A DNA stretch of 64,000 nt from Vibrio chagasii (GCA_041879415.1 CP090852.1:558001-622000), one strand, 5' to 3'. Positions 8,833-18,018 are shown, numbered from the stretch's first letter. The notes: a model not told the origin generated them from the sequence alone. A program made the numbers and translations.

Positions 8833-9645
8833 TTATTTGAACTTTCTCGCTAAGTAGGCGCGTGGTTTATCAGGATGAATTTCACGCTGTGCCGCTATCG
8901 CTCTATTCTTGCCTAAAGCGACTTTGATTTGGTACCAAGTCTCGTAGAATAACGCGACACCAGGGCTAGACCACCAAGTTTTGTTGTAGAGCTTTTTATT
9001 AGCAGCGACAACATCCGGCGACCGGTTCGCACACTCCAATGCCAAGGCATAAGCTTCCGCGTACGGATCTTCGGCTATTTTTGTGACAAGCCCGTATTCT
9101 TTTGCGGTCTCGCTATCGATCACCTTAGCGGTCATTGCCATTTCAAGAGTGTGATCTTTACGCATCAACTCTCTAAAGGCTATCGCGCCTCCCATATCAG
9201 GAATCAAGCCCCACTTGGCTTCTAGGATAGAAAAGTTCGCATCAGGGCTAGCAATTCTAAAATCTCCCCCGCTCACCAGTTGCAAGCCACCTCCCCAACA
9301 GCGGCCATGGATTGCAAAGATAACTGGGCATGGAATATCTCGCCAACCAACCGAGAAATACTGCGCGGCATTAGGACGTGTTGGCCACCACTTAAACAAA
9401 AGCTTCATCGCACCAGATTTGCTGTTCAGCAGCGACTTCACATCAAGTCCGGAACAAAAGTCAGCCCCGTTCCCTTTCACGATCACAGCTCGAATATCCG
9501 TGTTGTTTTTAAGCGCCTTGACCATGTCATTAACGCCTTGAAACATATCCATATCAATGGCATTTAGCTTATCTGGGCGATTTAATGCCACCGTCGCAAT
9601 TTGGTTTTCATCAATGGAACAAGTAATACGAGATAGGTCGGTCAT
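8833..9645 (-). CDS. Enoyl-CoA hydratase/isomerase (crotonase) family protein
   Basis: A 270-residue crotonase-fold enzyme acting on acyl-CoA thioesters. The first oxyanion-hole motif is GNGADFCSGLD and the second is IHGRCWGGGLQL. The catalytic region contains EAKWGLIPDMGGAIAFREL. A hydratase would normally place Glu residues near these positions; EAKWGLIPDMGG resembles the ECH-like 'crotonase family' often annotated without a defined substrate. It lies 81 bp before the FadL-like gene on the same strand, so the two may be co-expressed in fatty-acid uptake and beta-oxidation. The specific reaction is not readable. Confidence 0.88.
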   Translation of the reverse strand: MTDLSRITCSIDENQIATVALNRPDKLNAIDMDMFQGVNDMVKALKNNTDIRAVIVKGNGADFCSGLDVKSLLNSKSGAMKLLFKWWPTRPNAAQYFSVGWRDIPCPVIFAIHGRCWGGGLQLVSGGDFRIASPDANFSILEAKWGLIPDMGGAIAFRELMRKDHTLEMAMTAKVIDSETAKEYGLVTKIAEDPYAEAYALALECANRSPDVVAANKKLYNKTWWSSPGVALFYETWYQIKVALGKNRAIAAQREIHPDKPRAYLARKFK

Positions 9646-9774
9646 ATGGGCTACTCAACTAAGTGGTCAGACCTTAGCGTTATACATCTTGTTAACATAT
9701 GCAAAGTTTGCGTATCAAAAGCGAGAGCTAGGTTGATCATTTTACGCTCAGGTTGAATAACGCATACGAACTAA

Positions 9775-9810
9775 AAAGGCAGCGATAGATAACATCAATC
9801 ACTGCCTTTA
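9775..9810. terminator. Intrinsic terminator downstream of fhuB-like gene
   Basis: AAAGGCAGCGAT pairs with ATCACTGCCTTT (one G-U-type position), with A and T runs on the flanks. It lies after the minus-strand hydroxamate permease gene. Confidence 0.8.
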
Positions 9811-9846
9811 ATACTGATTTCAGCAGACAAAGTGCTGGGCGTTCAC

Positions 9847-11841
9847 TCACACTCTTCGAGATTTCAGCAACAAGAAGATGAAGTAGCTTCCACCTATAAT
9901 AGAAACCAACGTGCCTGCCGCAAGCTGAGCCGGGAACACCACCACTTGCCCTAACCAGTCAGCGAATAACATTAGTGCTGCACCAATCAAAAACGATAAG
10001 ATGATCTGCTCTCGAACCAAGCGAGCACCAACCATGGCGGCAATATGCGGAGCCAGTAGACCAACAAAAGCGACCGGCCCCATAGTGGTTGTTACCATCG
10101 AACATAAAACCGCGACAATACACAACAGAGCCACATAGGCGATGTTGATATTCAGTCCTCTAGCACTCGCGAATTGACGACCCGTTGCAATTAGCGTCAC
10201 CCAAGGGCTCAACAGTAAGGCAATGCCAATACAAACGGTTGTCACTAAAGCCATGATCGTCGCGGTATCAGGTTCAACACGATACGTAGAGCCTGCCAAC
10301 CAAGCCAATAAAGTGTATTTCCCCTCGCCGACTCGTGTTAGAGAAAATTGCACTAAAGCCTCCAACACGGCGGTCAATGAGATACCAGTGAGAATGAGAA
10401 TCGAAGGTGCAAACTGATGCTTTTTACCAAGTAGCAGTAACAAGCACAGTGCTACTGCACTGCCCAAAAACGCTACCCACGGGCTTAATGAGTGAATCGA
10501 GTATCCCATAAACAGGCTACTGAAAATCAAGGCTAAAACCGCACCGGCTGACACACCAAGAATGTCAGGGCTGGCAAGTGGGTTGTATACCAACCTTTGT
10601 AAAATCACACCTGCCACAGCCAAACCGCCACCAGCGAATATTGCGGTTAACATTCTAGGCCAACGAATAGACCATTCAAATGAATCTGGGATAACAAAGT
10701 AGCCCATATCAGAAGCAGGCTGTGACATTGTACTCAACGCCAGTAAAGCGAAGATCATCGTACCCACTAAGAAATAAGCCAGAGGTGAAATAGACCTTGG
10801 CCCTTTAGGCATCGAGAAGAATAGCTGATCCTGAGCTGACATCTGCTTACGAGCAATAATGATCAAAGCTGGAGCACCAATTACCGCGGTTGCCGTTCCT
10901 GTTGGAATCATATCCAATGACCATTGTGCCAAGAAAATCGCCAAGCTATCAGTCACACAAAGTAACAACGCTCCTAGCACGCAGCTGGCGATGAGTTCAG
11001 ATTTCGCCTTTAAAAAGCCCAAATGTCTCGCGATGTTTGGCGCAATCAAACCGATAAAGCTGATCACCCCTACCGAAGTAATCGACACGGAAACCAGCCA
11101 AACGCCAATCGCCATTAGTACAAAGAAGGTCGTACCGATATTAAGACCACGTGCAGCAGCCCCTTCTGTACCAATCGAAAGCAGAGTCAGAACCCTCGGA
11201 GCCAACAGGAAAATAGCAAAGATTGGCAGCAGTTTAGGGATCAACCAAAACACTTGTTCCCAACCATTCTGACCAAGGTCGCCAGCTCCCCAAATAAACA
11301 AGTTCTGCGCATACTGGTCATTAAGCAAAATAATCGCCGTCGCAAATGCACCGAGCAGTAAGTTAACAGCCATGCCCGCCAAAACAATCGGCAAACCGCT
11401 CATGTTTTTGATGCCAACAATGGAGACAATCAGCCCCATAGCAAGCAGCGCCCCTGTCAGTGCAAACCAAACTGAATATTGAGCGACCAACATCGGCGCG
11501 ACCACATTCAGAATAACCAAGCCAAGCCATGCACCTGATGAAGTACCGAGTGTGAGCGGAGACATCATGCGGTTCTGCGTTAACTGTTGGAACAAACTAC
11601 CGATAGTGCCGAGTGTTCCACCAACCAGAATAGCCATCACCAAACGAGGTAAATTGACATTAAGTAACGCCATCAACTCGAATGAATCATCAACCATTCT
11701 ATTGAATGTCACGATGTCACTGACCTGTGAAACTTGCTGGAACAACTGAACGACAGACCCAAATTCAGACTGGCCTAGCCATAAATGAATAAGGGCAGCG
11801 AGAAATAGCGCCACCCCCACCATCAAACCACTGGATTTCAT
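9847..11841 (-). CDS. fhuB: Ferric-hydroxamate ABC transporter permease (FhuB type, fused double permease)
   Basis: A 664-residue membrane protein made of two tandem FecCD/BtuC-type permease halves (residues ~1-330 and ~345-664). Both halves carry the family hallmark: LPRLVMAILVGGTLGTIGSLFQQL and GVISFIGLIAPNIARHLG in the first, and WPRMLTAIFAGGGLAVAGVILQRLV and GPVAFVGLLAPHIAAMVG in the second. This internal duplication is specific to FhuB, whereas most iron-siderophore systems use two separate permeases. It pairs with the FhuD-like binding protein, whose stop overlaps its start (TAATG), and with the FhuC-like ATPase at 17133. Confidence 0.93.
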   Translation of the reverse strand: MKSSGLMVGVALFLAALIHLWLGQSEFGSVVQLFQQVSQVSDIVTFNRMVDDSFELMALLNVNLPRLVMAILVGGTLGTIGSLFQQLTQNRMMSPLTLGTSSGAWLGLVILNVVAPMLVAQYSVWFALTGALLAMGLIVSIVGIKNMSGLPIVLAGMAVNLLLGAFATAIILLNDQYAQNLFIWGAGDLGQNGWEQVFWLIPKLLPIFAIFLLAPRVLTLLSIGTEGAAARGLNIGTTFFVLMAIGVWLVSVSITSVGVISFIGLIAPNIARHLGFLKAKSELIASCVLGALLLCVTDSLAIFLAQWSLDMIPTGTATAVIGAPALIIIARKQMSAQDQLFFSMPKGPRSISPLAYFLVGTMIFALLALSTMSQPASDMGYFVIPDSFEWSIRWPRMLTAIFAGGGLAVAGVILQRLVYNPLASPDILGVSAGAVLALIFSSLFMGYSIHSLSPWVAFLGSAVALCLLLLLGKKHQFAPSILILTGISLTAVLEALVQFSLTRVGEGKYTLLAWLAGSTYRVEPDTATIMALVTTVCIGIALLLSPWVTLIATGRQFASARGLNINIAYVALLCIVAVLCSMVTTTMGPVAFVGLLAPHIAAMVGARLVREQIILSFLIGAALMLFADWLGQVVVFPAQLAAGTLVSIIGGSYFIFLLLKSRRV

Positions 11842-12794
11842 TAATGCTCCGCTAGCGCCAATAATGATTGTGCCAAGGCTTCCGCGTTATACAGGATCGA
11901 CATCGCACCACCGTAGCTCCAACTTGCTGCCACAGGGCTAAATTGTTCAGTACGAACAAAAGGCATACTTTGCCATATCGGAGATCTGTCTAACTTTGCT
12001 TGATACGGGAAAGGTTCAAAGTAAAGCGCTATGCCATTCTTCACCTTCTTAAGTTCGGTCATACGCTTTTGACTGATACCCCACTGGCTCGCAGGAAGCT
12101 CCATCGCATTTTCAAAGCCAAGTTGCTCAAGCGCATATTGTGGAATCGAGTTATCACCATAAATGGATACCGAAGTGGTGCTTGCAAATCGGAAAGAAGT
12201 CACTTTCGGCTTGTCACCCGGATACGCTTTGTCTAGTTCGGCTTTGAGGGCAACAATACGTTCATCCATCGCAGCCAGTTTGTTGCTCGCTTGCTCTTCT
12301 TTGCCAAGCAATTGACCTATTTTTTTGAAGTTATCAATAGCAGCTTCAGCATTACTGTGTTGTTCACTGTATGTCTGGTAGTAAAGCACAGGCGCGATTT
12401 CAGAAAGTCGCTCCTGCAAATCTTTTTGAGGTGAAGCAATAAGAATCACATCAGGGTTGAGTTTCTTAAGTGCAGAAAAGTTAGGTTCAGTTCGAGTACC
12501 GATATCCGCAACCCCCTTAGGAATAGCGGGTTGAACAACCCAATCGGTATACCCTGCAATATCAGGTACTGCGACGGGTGTTACACCGAGTTCGATCACT
12601 TGCTCTGCAATGTCCCAGTTCAGCGCCGCCACTCTAACAGGTTGAGCTTCTAGGGTTTTCACTCCTTCGCTATCTTCAACTTGATAATCCGCCATCGCAT
12701 TAAACGATAAGGCGCTCGCCAACAACGCAAATACCAGTGTCTTGTTCAGTTTTGTCACTTTAGAAAAATGGGAGTCTACACGTGTTGTATTCAT
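11841..12794 (-). CDS. fhuD: Ferric-hydroxamate periplasmic binding protein (FhuD type)
   Basis: A ~317-residue periplasmic protein of the class III (helical-backbone) siderophore-binding family. It has a signal peptide (LVFALLASALSFNAMA) and the domain RVAALNWDIAEQVIELGVTPVAVPD, which is the FhuD-like N-terminal lobe. The ligand-binding Trp/Arg-rich stretch is around WVVQPAIPKGVADIGTRTEPN. An upstream in-frame start at 12809 would be TTG, so the ATG at 12794 is preferred; it has AGGTTAGGC just before it. It is translationally coupled to fhuB and lies 90 bp downstream of the receptor gene, with a terminator hairpin between. Confidence 0.92.
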   Translation of the reverse strand: MNTTRVDSHFSKVTKLNKTLVFALLASALSFNAMADYQVEDSEGVKTLEAQPVRVAALNWDIAEQVIELGVTPVAVPDIAGYTDWVVQPAIPKGVADIGTRTEPNFSALKKLNPDVILIASPQKDLQERLSEIAPVLYYQTYSEQHSNAEAAIDNFKKIGQLLGKEEQASNKLAAMDERIVALKAELDKAYPGDKPKVTSFRFASTTSVSIYGDNSIPQYALEQLGFENAMELPASQWGISQKRMTELKKVKNGIALYFEPFPYQAKLDRSPIWQSMPFVRTEQFSPVAASWSYGGAMSILYNAEALAQSLLALAEH

Positions 12795-12834
12795 GCCTAA
12801 CCTACTCAATCTAAATTAAATATTTCTTGATAAG

Positions 12835-12864
12835 AAAAAGCAGCCCAATGTAAGGCTGCTTTTT
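12835..12864 (-). terminator. Intrinsic terminator between receptor gene and fhuD
   Basis: AAAAAGCAGCC and GGCTGCTTTTT are perfect complements with an 8-base loop. It is a strong hairpin with a T-run on the minus strand. It would make transcription of fhuDB partial when read through from the receptor gene, a common way to give the receptor the highest level. Confidence 0.85.
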
Positions 12865-12884
12865 AAGTGATATTACTAACTGAA

Positions 12885-15008
12885 TTAGAACTCGTAGTTC
12901 ACGCTAAGCTCTACAGACTGCTCAGCACCGAACCAGCAGTTAGATTGGTCGTAACACGCATAATATTCTTCGTTGAAAATATTGTTCACGGCTAGGTTAG
13001 CTGTCGCACCAGATAGTGTGTCGCTTGCTGCACCTAGATCATAACCCACCGACAAATCAACAACCGTGTAAGACGGAACTTTACCTTGCGTGTTGCTCGC
13101 ATCCATTTGCATTTCACCCACGTAACGAGCGCCGGCACTGAATCGAGAACCAGCCAACATACCATTAAATACGTTGTAGTTAGCCCACACATTAGCCGTA
13201 TGTTCAGGCACATAGATCGGTGTAGTACCCTCTAAACCGTTACTAGAGTCTTCTGTGATTTCCATATCAACATACGTGTATGCTGCCGCAATATCGAAGC
13301 TTTCTGTCGCGAACCAACGTCCTGATAGTTCCGCACCTTGCGATACCACTTCACCCACTTGGATTCTTGGGCCATAAACGTTAGTTGGGTCTGTCATCAA
13401 CATATCTTGCTTAACGATATGGAATAGAGAAACTGTCGCTTCCTTCGACATATCATCAGACAGGTATTTCACACCAATCTCTGCTTGTTGAGCATTCTCT
13501 GGATCGAATTCGTTACCCGCTTTATCGACACCTGGAGCTGGTTCAAAGCTCGTCGCATAACTTGCGAATGGTGCTAATCCATTATCAAACTGATACAAAC
13601 CACCTAAACGGTAAGTGAACTGCTTGTGATCGGATTCATGTGCGTAGTAATCACTTTCAGACTTGTAGTGATCGAATCGCGCACCAGCAATCAGCACTAA
13701 CGCATCCAGACGAATTTGGTCTTGAACGTAGAAACCAAGCTGGCTTGACGTTGTGTCATCTAAGTATTCACCGGTTTTAGTCACGTCACTACGGTCTAGT
13801 AGATCGTTGTTCGGATTCAATGGATCAAAGCTGCTAAAGCCGCTGCCATTCGCACTGTAAGATGAGTAGTTAACATTACCGTCTAGATCTTGGTAATCGA
13901 TACCAAGCAACAAGTTATGCTCTACTGAACCAACATCGATAATACCGCTCAATTGGTTATCAATAACAAACCCTTTAAAGCTCTCATCGGTAGAGTACAA
14001 GTAACGGTCAAGCTGATTAGGTGTACTTGGGTCGTAGCTCACATGATAAGTGTTCTCTTGGTATAAAGAGGCATCTGTATAACGAGCGTTCTGTAGGAAT
14101 GTCCAGTTGCTATTGAACTCATGGTTGATCTTATAGCCGACCATAAGAACTTCACGCTCAAATTTACTCCAGTTCTTGTCACCCATAGAAACAGATGGAT
14201 CACTTGCTTTCAGCACATCCAATGGCATTGCCGAGTTGATACCCATTGAAGGGTCATTTTGGTAGTACAGATTGAAGTTGATTAACGTGCTGTCCGTTGC
14301 TTGCCAGTCCACAGAAGGAGCAATCAAGTAACGCTCTTCTTCTGCGTTATCAACTTGGCTATCTTGCTTACGAGCAAGTGCTATCAAACGGTAAGAAAAG
14401 TCACTGTCGCCGAACTGACCAGTAGTATCAATCGACGCTTCTTGTAGATTACGTGAACCTGTCGCAACGCCAACTTTAGTAGACTGCTCCGTTTGTGGCG
14501 CTTTAGCGATCATGTTGACCATACCACCCGGTGGCATAGCGCCATAAAGTACAGAGGTAGGTCCTTTGAAGATCTCTACTTGCTGCATTGCAATCGGGTC
14601 AAGTTGCGGTTGTAGGTTCCAACCATTCAAGAATTGAAGTGACAGACCATCGTAGTAGTTAACATTGTTAGTCGCGAAACCACGAATAGAGTACGAGTCA
14701 AACATTGCCACCGAGCTACCGCGGTTTTCAGTTACAACACCCGGTGCATAACGAAGGGCTTGATTCAAAGATTGAACACCTCGTTGCTCTAACTGTTCTT
14801 CATCAATAACGGTAATGCCTTGAGGCGTTTCTTCAGGCTCAAGTGCCGATTTAGTCGCGGTATTACGATAGGCTTTACCCATAATCGTAACTGTTTCTAC
14901 ATTCGAATCTGCCGTAGGAACGGTCTCTTCCGCCATGGCTTGCGCTGAAAGTGCAGTCAGCAATGCAACTGCTAGTGATGAATACTTAAAACGAGTGTGA
15001 GTGGTCAT
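12885..15008 (-). CDS. TonB-dependent ferric-hydroxamate siderophore receptor (FhuA/FcuA type)
   Basis: A 707-residue outer-membrane gated barrel. After the signal peptide (ALLTALSAQAMA) it has a TonB-box-like ETVTIMG segment. The plug domain follows (ETPQGITVIDEEQLEQRG, NQALRYAPGV, YSIRGFATNN, GPTSVLYGAMPPGGMVNMI). A 22-strand barrel ends in SVELSVNYEF with terminal Phe. The plug motifs place it in the FhuA-like siderophore receptor group. The binding-protein and fused-permease neighbours argue for a hydroxamate (ferrichrome- or desferrioxamine-like) ligand, though the exact xenosiderophore is not predictable. The ribosome site GAGGGA precedes the ATG. A Fur-box-like site at 15037-15055 lies in its promoter region. 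Confidence 0.93.
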   Translation of the reverse strand: MTTHTRFKYSSLAVALLTALSAQAMAEETVPTADSNVETVTIMGKAYRNTATKSALEPEETPQGITVIDEEQLEQRGVQSLNQALRYAPGVVTENRGSSVAMFDSYSIRGFATNNVNYYDGLSLQFLNGWNLQPQLDPIAMQQVEIFKGPTSVLYGAMPPGGMVNMIAKAPQTEQSTKVGVATGSRNLQEASIDTTGQFGDSDFSYRLIALARKQDSQVDNAEEERYLIAPSVDWQATDSTLINFNLYYQNDPSMGINSAMPLDVLKASDPSVSMGDKNWSKFEREVLMVGYKINHEFNSNWTFLQNARYTDASLYQENTYHVSYDPSTPNQLDRYLYSTDESFKGFVIDNQLSGIIDVGSVEHNLLLGIDYQDLDGNVNYSSYSANGSGFSSFDPLNPNNDLLDRSDVTKTGEYLDDTTSSQLGFYVQDQIRLDALVLIAGARFDHYKSESDYYAHESDHKQFTYRLGGLYQFDNGLAPFASYATSFEPAPGVDKAGNEFDPENAQQAEIGVKYLSDDMSKEATVSLFHIVKQDMLMTDPTNVYGPRIQVGEVVSQGAELSGRWFATESFDIAAAYTYVDMEITEDSSNGLEGTTPIYVPEHTANVWANYNVFNGMLAGSRFSAGARYVGEMQMDASNTQGKVPSYTVVDLSVGYDLGAASDTLSGATANLAVNNIFNEEYYACYDQSNCWFGAEQSVELSVNYEF

Positions 15009-15036
15009 GATTCCCTCGGTACCAATGCTTATTGTA

Positions 15037-15055
15037 AATAATAATAAATCTCATT
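15037..15055 (-). promoter_or_regulatory. Fur-box-like operator upstream of TonB receptor
   Basis: On the minus strand the site reads AATGAGATTTATTATTATT. It matches the classic Fur consensus AATGATAATnATTATCATT at 15 of 18 defined positions. It lies 29-47 bases upstream of the receptor start codon, where Fe-Fur repression would be expected. Confidence 0.7.
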
Positions 15056-15134
15056 TGCATTGTATGTATCTATAGATGGGATAATTAACAATTTGGTGCA
15101 AGTTCAAAAAGAACTTGGCCTATTTATAACGAAA

Positions 15135-15171
15135 TAAGGTCAATTGATGATTAAAAACACAATTGACCTTA
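15135..15171. terminator. 12-bp perfect hairpin downstream of the AraC-type gene
   Basis: TAAGGTCAATTG and CAATTGACCTTA are exact complements around a 13-base A/T-rich loop. It lies 44 bases after the stop of the minus-strand regulator. Probably a terminator for the regulator, but with a modest T-run it could instead be a regulatory palindrome in the receptor promoter region. Confidence 0.55.
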
Positions 15172-15214
15172 CTTAGTGAGTGGCTTTGTAAAGAGTATGC
15201 TAGACGCGATATGA

Positions 15215-16123
15215 CTACGATTTAATAATAGGAACCCAGTACTCCATCACTGCATCTGCTGCATGAGTTTGATAATCGAGTGGGTATACTTCAAGCTCGT
15301 AGCCATCAACACCTCGATAACCAGAACTTGGTAACCAATTAAGTACAAACCAACTCAAAGTATGTCGAAGATTCTCAATCGGACCACAATGTTTAACCAC
15401 AGCATAGGTTTGCTTTGGAATGTTTAAGATCTCTAGCTTGTCAGAGATAATGCTCGGCAATTGAGGAATTGAAATCTCATCATTCAGTTCAACTCCCGCC
15501 CAATAATGAATATTGGTACCATCAAAGCAAGCCTGAGTGAGATCAACCACACCAATGAACTGATAGACATTGTCGTCAGGTAGTGTCACTTCCCCTTCTA
15601 ATCGTGACCACAATTGAGGGACTTTCTGTGCAAAATCTTGTGTCAGCGAAAACAGACCACTGATTTCAGAAGTGATGCCTTTCACTAGGAACGACTCTCT
15701 TTCCTCAATACGGACTTCAACGAAGCTCAGCGGGCCATTATCAGCGCTGCTCAGCATGTCAGACACTTGTATCGGTTTACGAAGCCCCGTTCTTTTGCCC
15801 GCTTTTCGGTACTGACTCGGACTGGAGCCAAACATCTGCTTAAACGAACGGCTAAAGCTAATTTCTGAATTGAATCCCAGTTCAAGCGCGATATCGATAA
15901 CTCGCTCTTTGGTATCTAACAGTTCTTCAGCTGCTTGGCTTAACTTAAGCTCTCTGACGTAGTTCGCCACAGTGAGCCCAGTTTCGGCTTGAAACACTCT
16001 TTGCAGTTGCCAACGAGACCAACAGCTCTGTTTCGCAATATCCTCTAAAGATAATGTCGAGCTGAGGTTCGCATGTATATAAGCCAAGACACGGCTGATA
16101 CGGTCAAATGCAGGAGTGTTCAT
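15215..16123 (-). CDS. AraC-family regulator with GyrI-like effector-binding domain
   Basis: A ~302-residue regulator. Two helix-turn-helix motifs lie at the N-terminus (residues ~8-105: LSLEDIAKQSCWSRWQLQRVF and RVIDIALELGFNSEISFSRSF, then FGSSPSQYRK). A GyrI/SoxS-Rob-like small-molecule-binding domain follows (~120-300, ending VYPLDYQTHAADAVMEYWVPI). This Rob-like layout is the reverse of classic AraC. It lies between the receptor gene and the divergent FhuF-like gene, so control of the siderophore genes is the likely role. The ligand is unknown; a siderophore or toxic compound is possible. An in-frame GTG at 16129 is the alternative start. Confidence 0.88.
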   Translation of the reverse strand: MNTPAFDRISRVLAYIHANLSSTLSLEDIAKQSCWSRWQLQRVFQAETGLTVANYVRELKLSQAAEELLDTKERVIDIALELGFNSEISFSRSFKQMFGSSPSQYRKAGKRTGLRKPIQVSDMLSSADNGPLSFVEVRIEERESFLVKGITSEISGLFSLTQDFAQKVPQLWSRLEGEVTLPDDNVYQFIGVVDLTQACFDGTNIHYWAGVELNDEISIPQLPSIISDKLEILNIPKQTYAVVKHCGPIENLRHTLSWFVLNWLPSSGYRGVDGYELEVYPLDYQTHAADAVMEYWVPIIKS

Positions 16124-16242
16124 AGTCACGCTTTTATAATCTCGCTAGTGGCAGCAATTAAGTTAATTCAGAAATACTTTTTATCATTTAAAGAGGCTTT
16201 TATCACTTAAAAATGACTAAGACGCACTCAATTTATAAATTC

Positions 16243-16248
16243 TATAAT
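16243..16248 (+). promoter_or_regulatory. Possible -10 element for fhuF-like/fhuC transcript
   Basis: TATAAT lies 59 bases upstream of the Fur-box-like site. The -35 match (AAGACG at 16219-16224, 18-base spacing) is poor, so this promoter is tentative. Confidence 0.3.
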
Positions 16249-16306
16249 TAGAGTTCTCCGAGGAGATGCTCCATTTTGTATGGTTATCATCGATAAGGTT
16301 CGATAT

Positions 16307-16325
16307 GATAACGCAACTGATTATC
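16307..16325 (+). promoter_or_regulatory. Fur-box-like operator upstream of FhuF-like gene
   Basis: The 19-base site, read on the minus strand as GATAATCAGTTGCGTTATC, matches the Fur consensus GATAATGATAATCATTATC at 13 of 19 positions and is itself an imperfect palindrome. It falls inside the longest open frame of the FhuF-like gene, which argues that translation begins downstream at 16341. Confidence 0.6.
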
Positions 16326-16340
16326 ATTTACTGGTTTAAC

Positions 16341-17099
16341 ATGCTTTCCCAGCTGCACAATATTGCCACTCGTCGTAGAGCTCCTTCTCTACACCAGAAA
16401 ATCTTCGCTTATTCAAAACAGATTACCCCTTATTTAAGCGGCAGTTATGGTTCTCTGAGCAGCAAAAGTATCGCCATCACAAATGACAAAAGCCACATCG
16501 AGATAAAGCGCGTTTACGATGGCTTAGCGGAAAACCATTCCGAAGCAGGTAAAGCTTATTGGTTAACCCGAACCTGGGATTTAGTATGCTGGCAGCCAAT
16601 CTACGTCACCTTCGTTTCTATCTATGGCCTTCATTCATTGCCAGATATCAAGAATATCGGTCAGTTTAGGTATAAAGAGTTCGTCACAGGATACCGCTTC
16701 TTTAATGGTGATCACCAACACGGTACACCAGAAGAGCTAATCCCACATGCGGGTCAAGCCATATTGGAACTCACAGAATTTTTTCGCAGCCAGATTAGTG
16801 AGTGGACACGCATTCGCCCGGGGTTTACCAACCATTTGCTCGCGGATCTACTGCTGGGTTGTTTGATCAAACTGCAACAGCGCGAACAAAGCCTGACTAA
16901 TGAGTACATCACTGAGCAAGCAAGGCTATGGTTAACAGCGTGCCAACTACCAGAGAACCACTTAGACAGCCTCAAAGTCGACGATACAACAGGGTTGCTT
17001 AAGCTCGTTAGGGTCAGCTGTTGCTTAGTCTACAAGTGTGACTCTAGAAAATATTGCGACGATTGCCCTAGACACCCAGACAATAAGAAAACCGCTTAA
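16341..17099 (+). CDS. FhuF-like siderophore ferric-iron reductase
   Basis: About 252 residues. The C-terminus holds C-C-x10-C-x2-C (CCLVYKCDSRKYCDDC), the unusual [2Fe-2S] cluster motif of FhuF, which reduces ferric hydroxamate siderophores in the cytosol to release iron. The rest resembles FhuF-like reductases (TWDLVCWQPIYVTFVSIYG, a receptor-like helical region). The frame is open back to 16266, and the Met at 16305 has AAGG upstream, but a Fur-box-like site covers 16307-16325, so 16341 is preferred with moderate confidence. It is followed 33 bases later by the FhuC-like ATPase, giving a reductase-ATPase operon. Confidence 0.85.
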   Translation: MLSQLHNIATRRRAPSLHQKIFAYSKQITPYLSGSYGSLSSKSIAITNDKSHIEIKRVYDGLAENHSEAGKAYWLTRTWDLVCWQPIYVTFVSIYGLHSLPDIKNIGQFRYKEFVTGYRFFNGDHQHGTPEELIPHAGQAILELTEFFRSQISEWTRIRPGFTNHLLADLLLGCLIKLQQREQSLTNEYITEQARLWLTACQLPENHLDSLKVDDTTGLLKLVRVSCCLVYKCDSRKYCDDCPRHPDNKKTA

Positions 17100-17132
17100 C
17101 ACTATTACTTAATCTTAAAATCCAGGACTGAC

Positions 17133-17918
17133 ATGTTTCAGCTTTCAAGTATAAAAATGGTCCGTGACGAACGCACTATTCTCTCAATTGACGAGCTTTC
17201 CATTCCAACCAATGAACTTACGGTCGTTCTTGGTCACAATGGTTCTGGTAAATCGACTCTGGTTAACTTGCTCTCTGGACAAATGGCACCAGATCTCGGC
17301 ACAGTAAAGCTGGATGGCGCTTCCATCTCTTCTTTCAAAAGCAAAGACTTAGCCAAGAAGATTGCGTATTTACCTCAAAAGCTCCCTGCTTCGGCAGGCT
17401 TAACGGTCGAAGAATTGGTTCGTTTAGGACGTTTTCCTTGGCGAGGCGCGTTTGGTCGTTGGAACTCTGAAGATCAATCCATTATTCAACAAGCTATGGA
17501 TAGAACAGGCGTTGCCGAGTTTTCACAAGCTTTAGCAGACGATTTATCCGGCGGTGAGCGCCAACGTGCATGGGTTTCAATGTTGCTCGCTCAACAGTCT
17601 CCAGTATTGATTCTCGACGAGCCAACATCCGCGCTAGATGTTCATCACCAGTTCCAATTGATGGGTTTGCTGTCTGAGCTTAATAAAAAAGAAGACGTTG
17701 GAATCATCGTCATTCTGCACGACTTGAATCTTGCTCTGCGTTACGCGACACACATAGTCGCTCTAAAGAAAGGTAAGATCGCCTTTGAAGGCTGCGCTGA
17801 TAAGTTACTTAATGAACAGGCCTTATCTGAGCTTTATGAGTCCCCTATTCGACTGATCGACCATCCGGTTCCAGCTAAGACTGCAGCCAGTGAGAAAGTC
17901 GCCGTGGTTTGCGAATAG
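17133..17918 (+). CDS. fhuC: Ferric-hydroxamate ABC transporter ATPase (FhuC type)
   Basis: A 261-residue ABC ATPase of the iron-siderophore class. Walker A is GHNGSGKST (residues ~34-42), the Q-loop lies in IAYLPQKLP, the signature is LSGGERQRAW, Walker B is VLILDEPTSALD, and the switch His is in VILHDLN. It energises the fhuB permease encoded on the opposite strand at 9847. AGGA lies five bases before the ATG. Splitting fhuC away from fhuDB, and coupling it to the reductase gene instead, is a variation on the enterobacterial fhuACDB order. Confidence 0.93.
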   Translation: MFQLSSIKMVRDERTILSIDELSIPTNELTVVLGHNGSGKSTLVNLLSGQMAPDLGTVKLDGASISSFKSKDLAKKIAYLPQKLPASAGLTVEELVRLGRFPWRGAFGRWNSEDQSIIQQAMDRTGVAEFSQALADDLSGGERQRAWVSMLLAQQSPVLILDEPTSALDVHHQFQLMGLLSELNKKEDVGIIVILHDLNLALRYATHIVALKKGKIAFEGCADKLLNEQALSELYESPIRLIDHPVPAKTAASEKVAVVCE

Positions 17919-17957
17919 CCGATCTTTTGGCAACTTAAACCAAAGCGTTGAGCATTA

Positions 17958-17992
17958 AAAGGCCATTGAAATTCATCATTTCAGTGGCCTTT
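17958..17992. terminator. Bidirectional terminator between fhuC and MFS gene
   Basis: AAAGGCCATTGAAAT pairs with ATTTCAGTGGCCTTT with one G-U-type position and a 5-base loop. It lies between convergent genes. Confidence 0.8.
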
Positions 17993-18018
17993 CAGTTTAG
18001 ATTCGATAACTCATTTAA

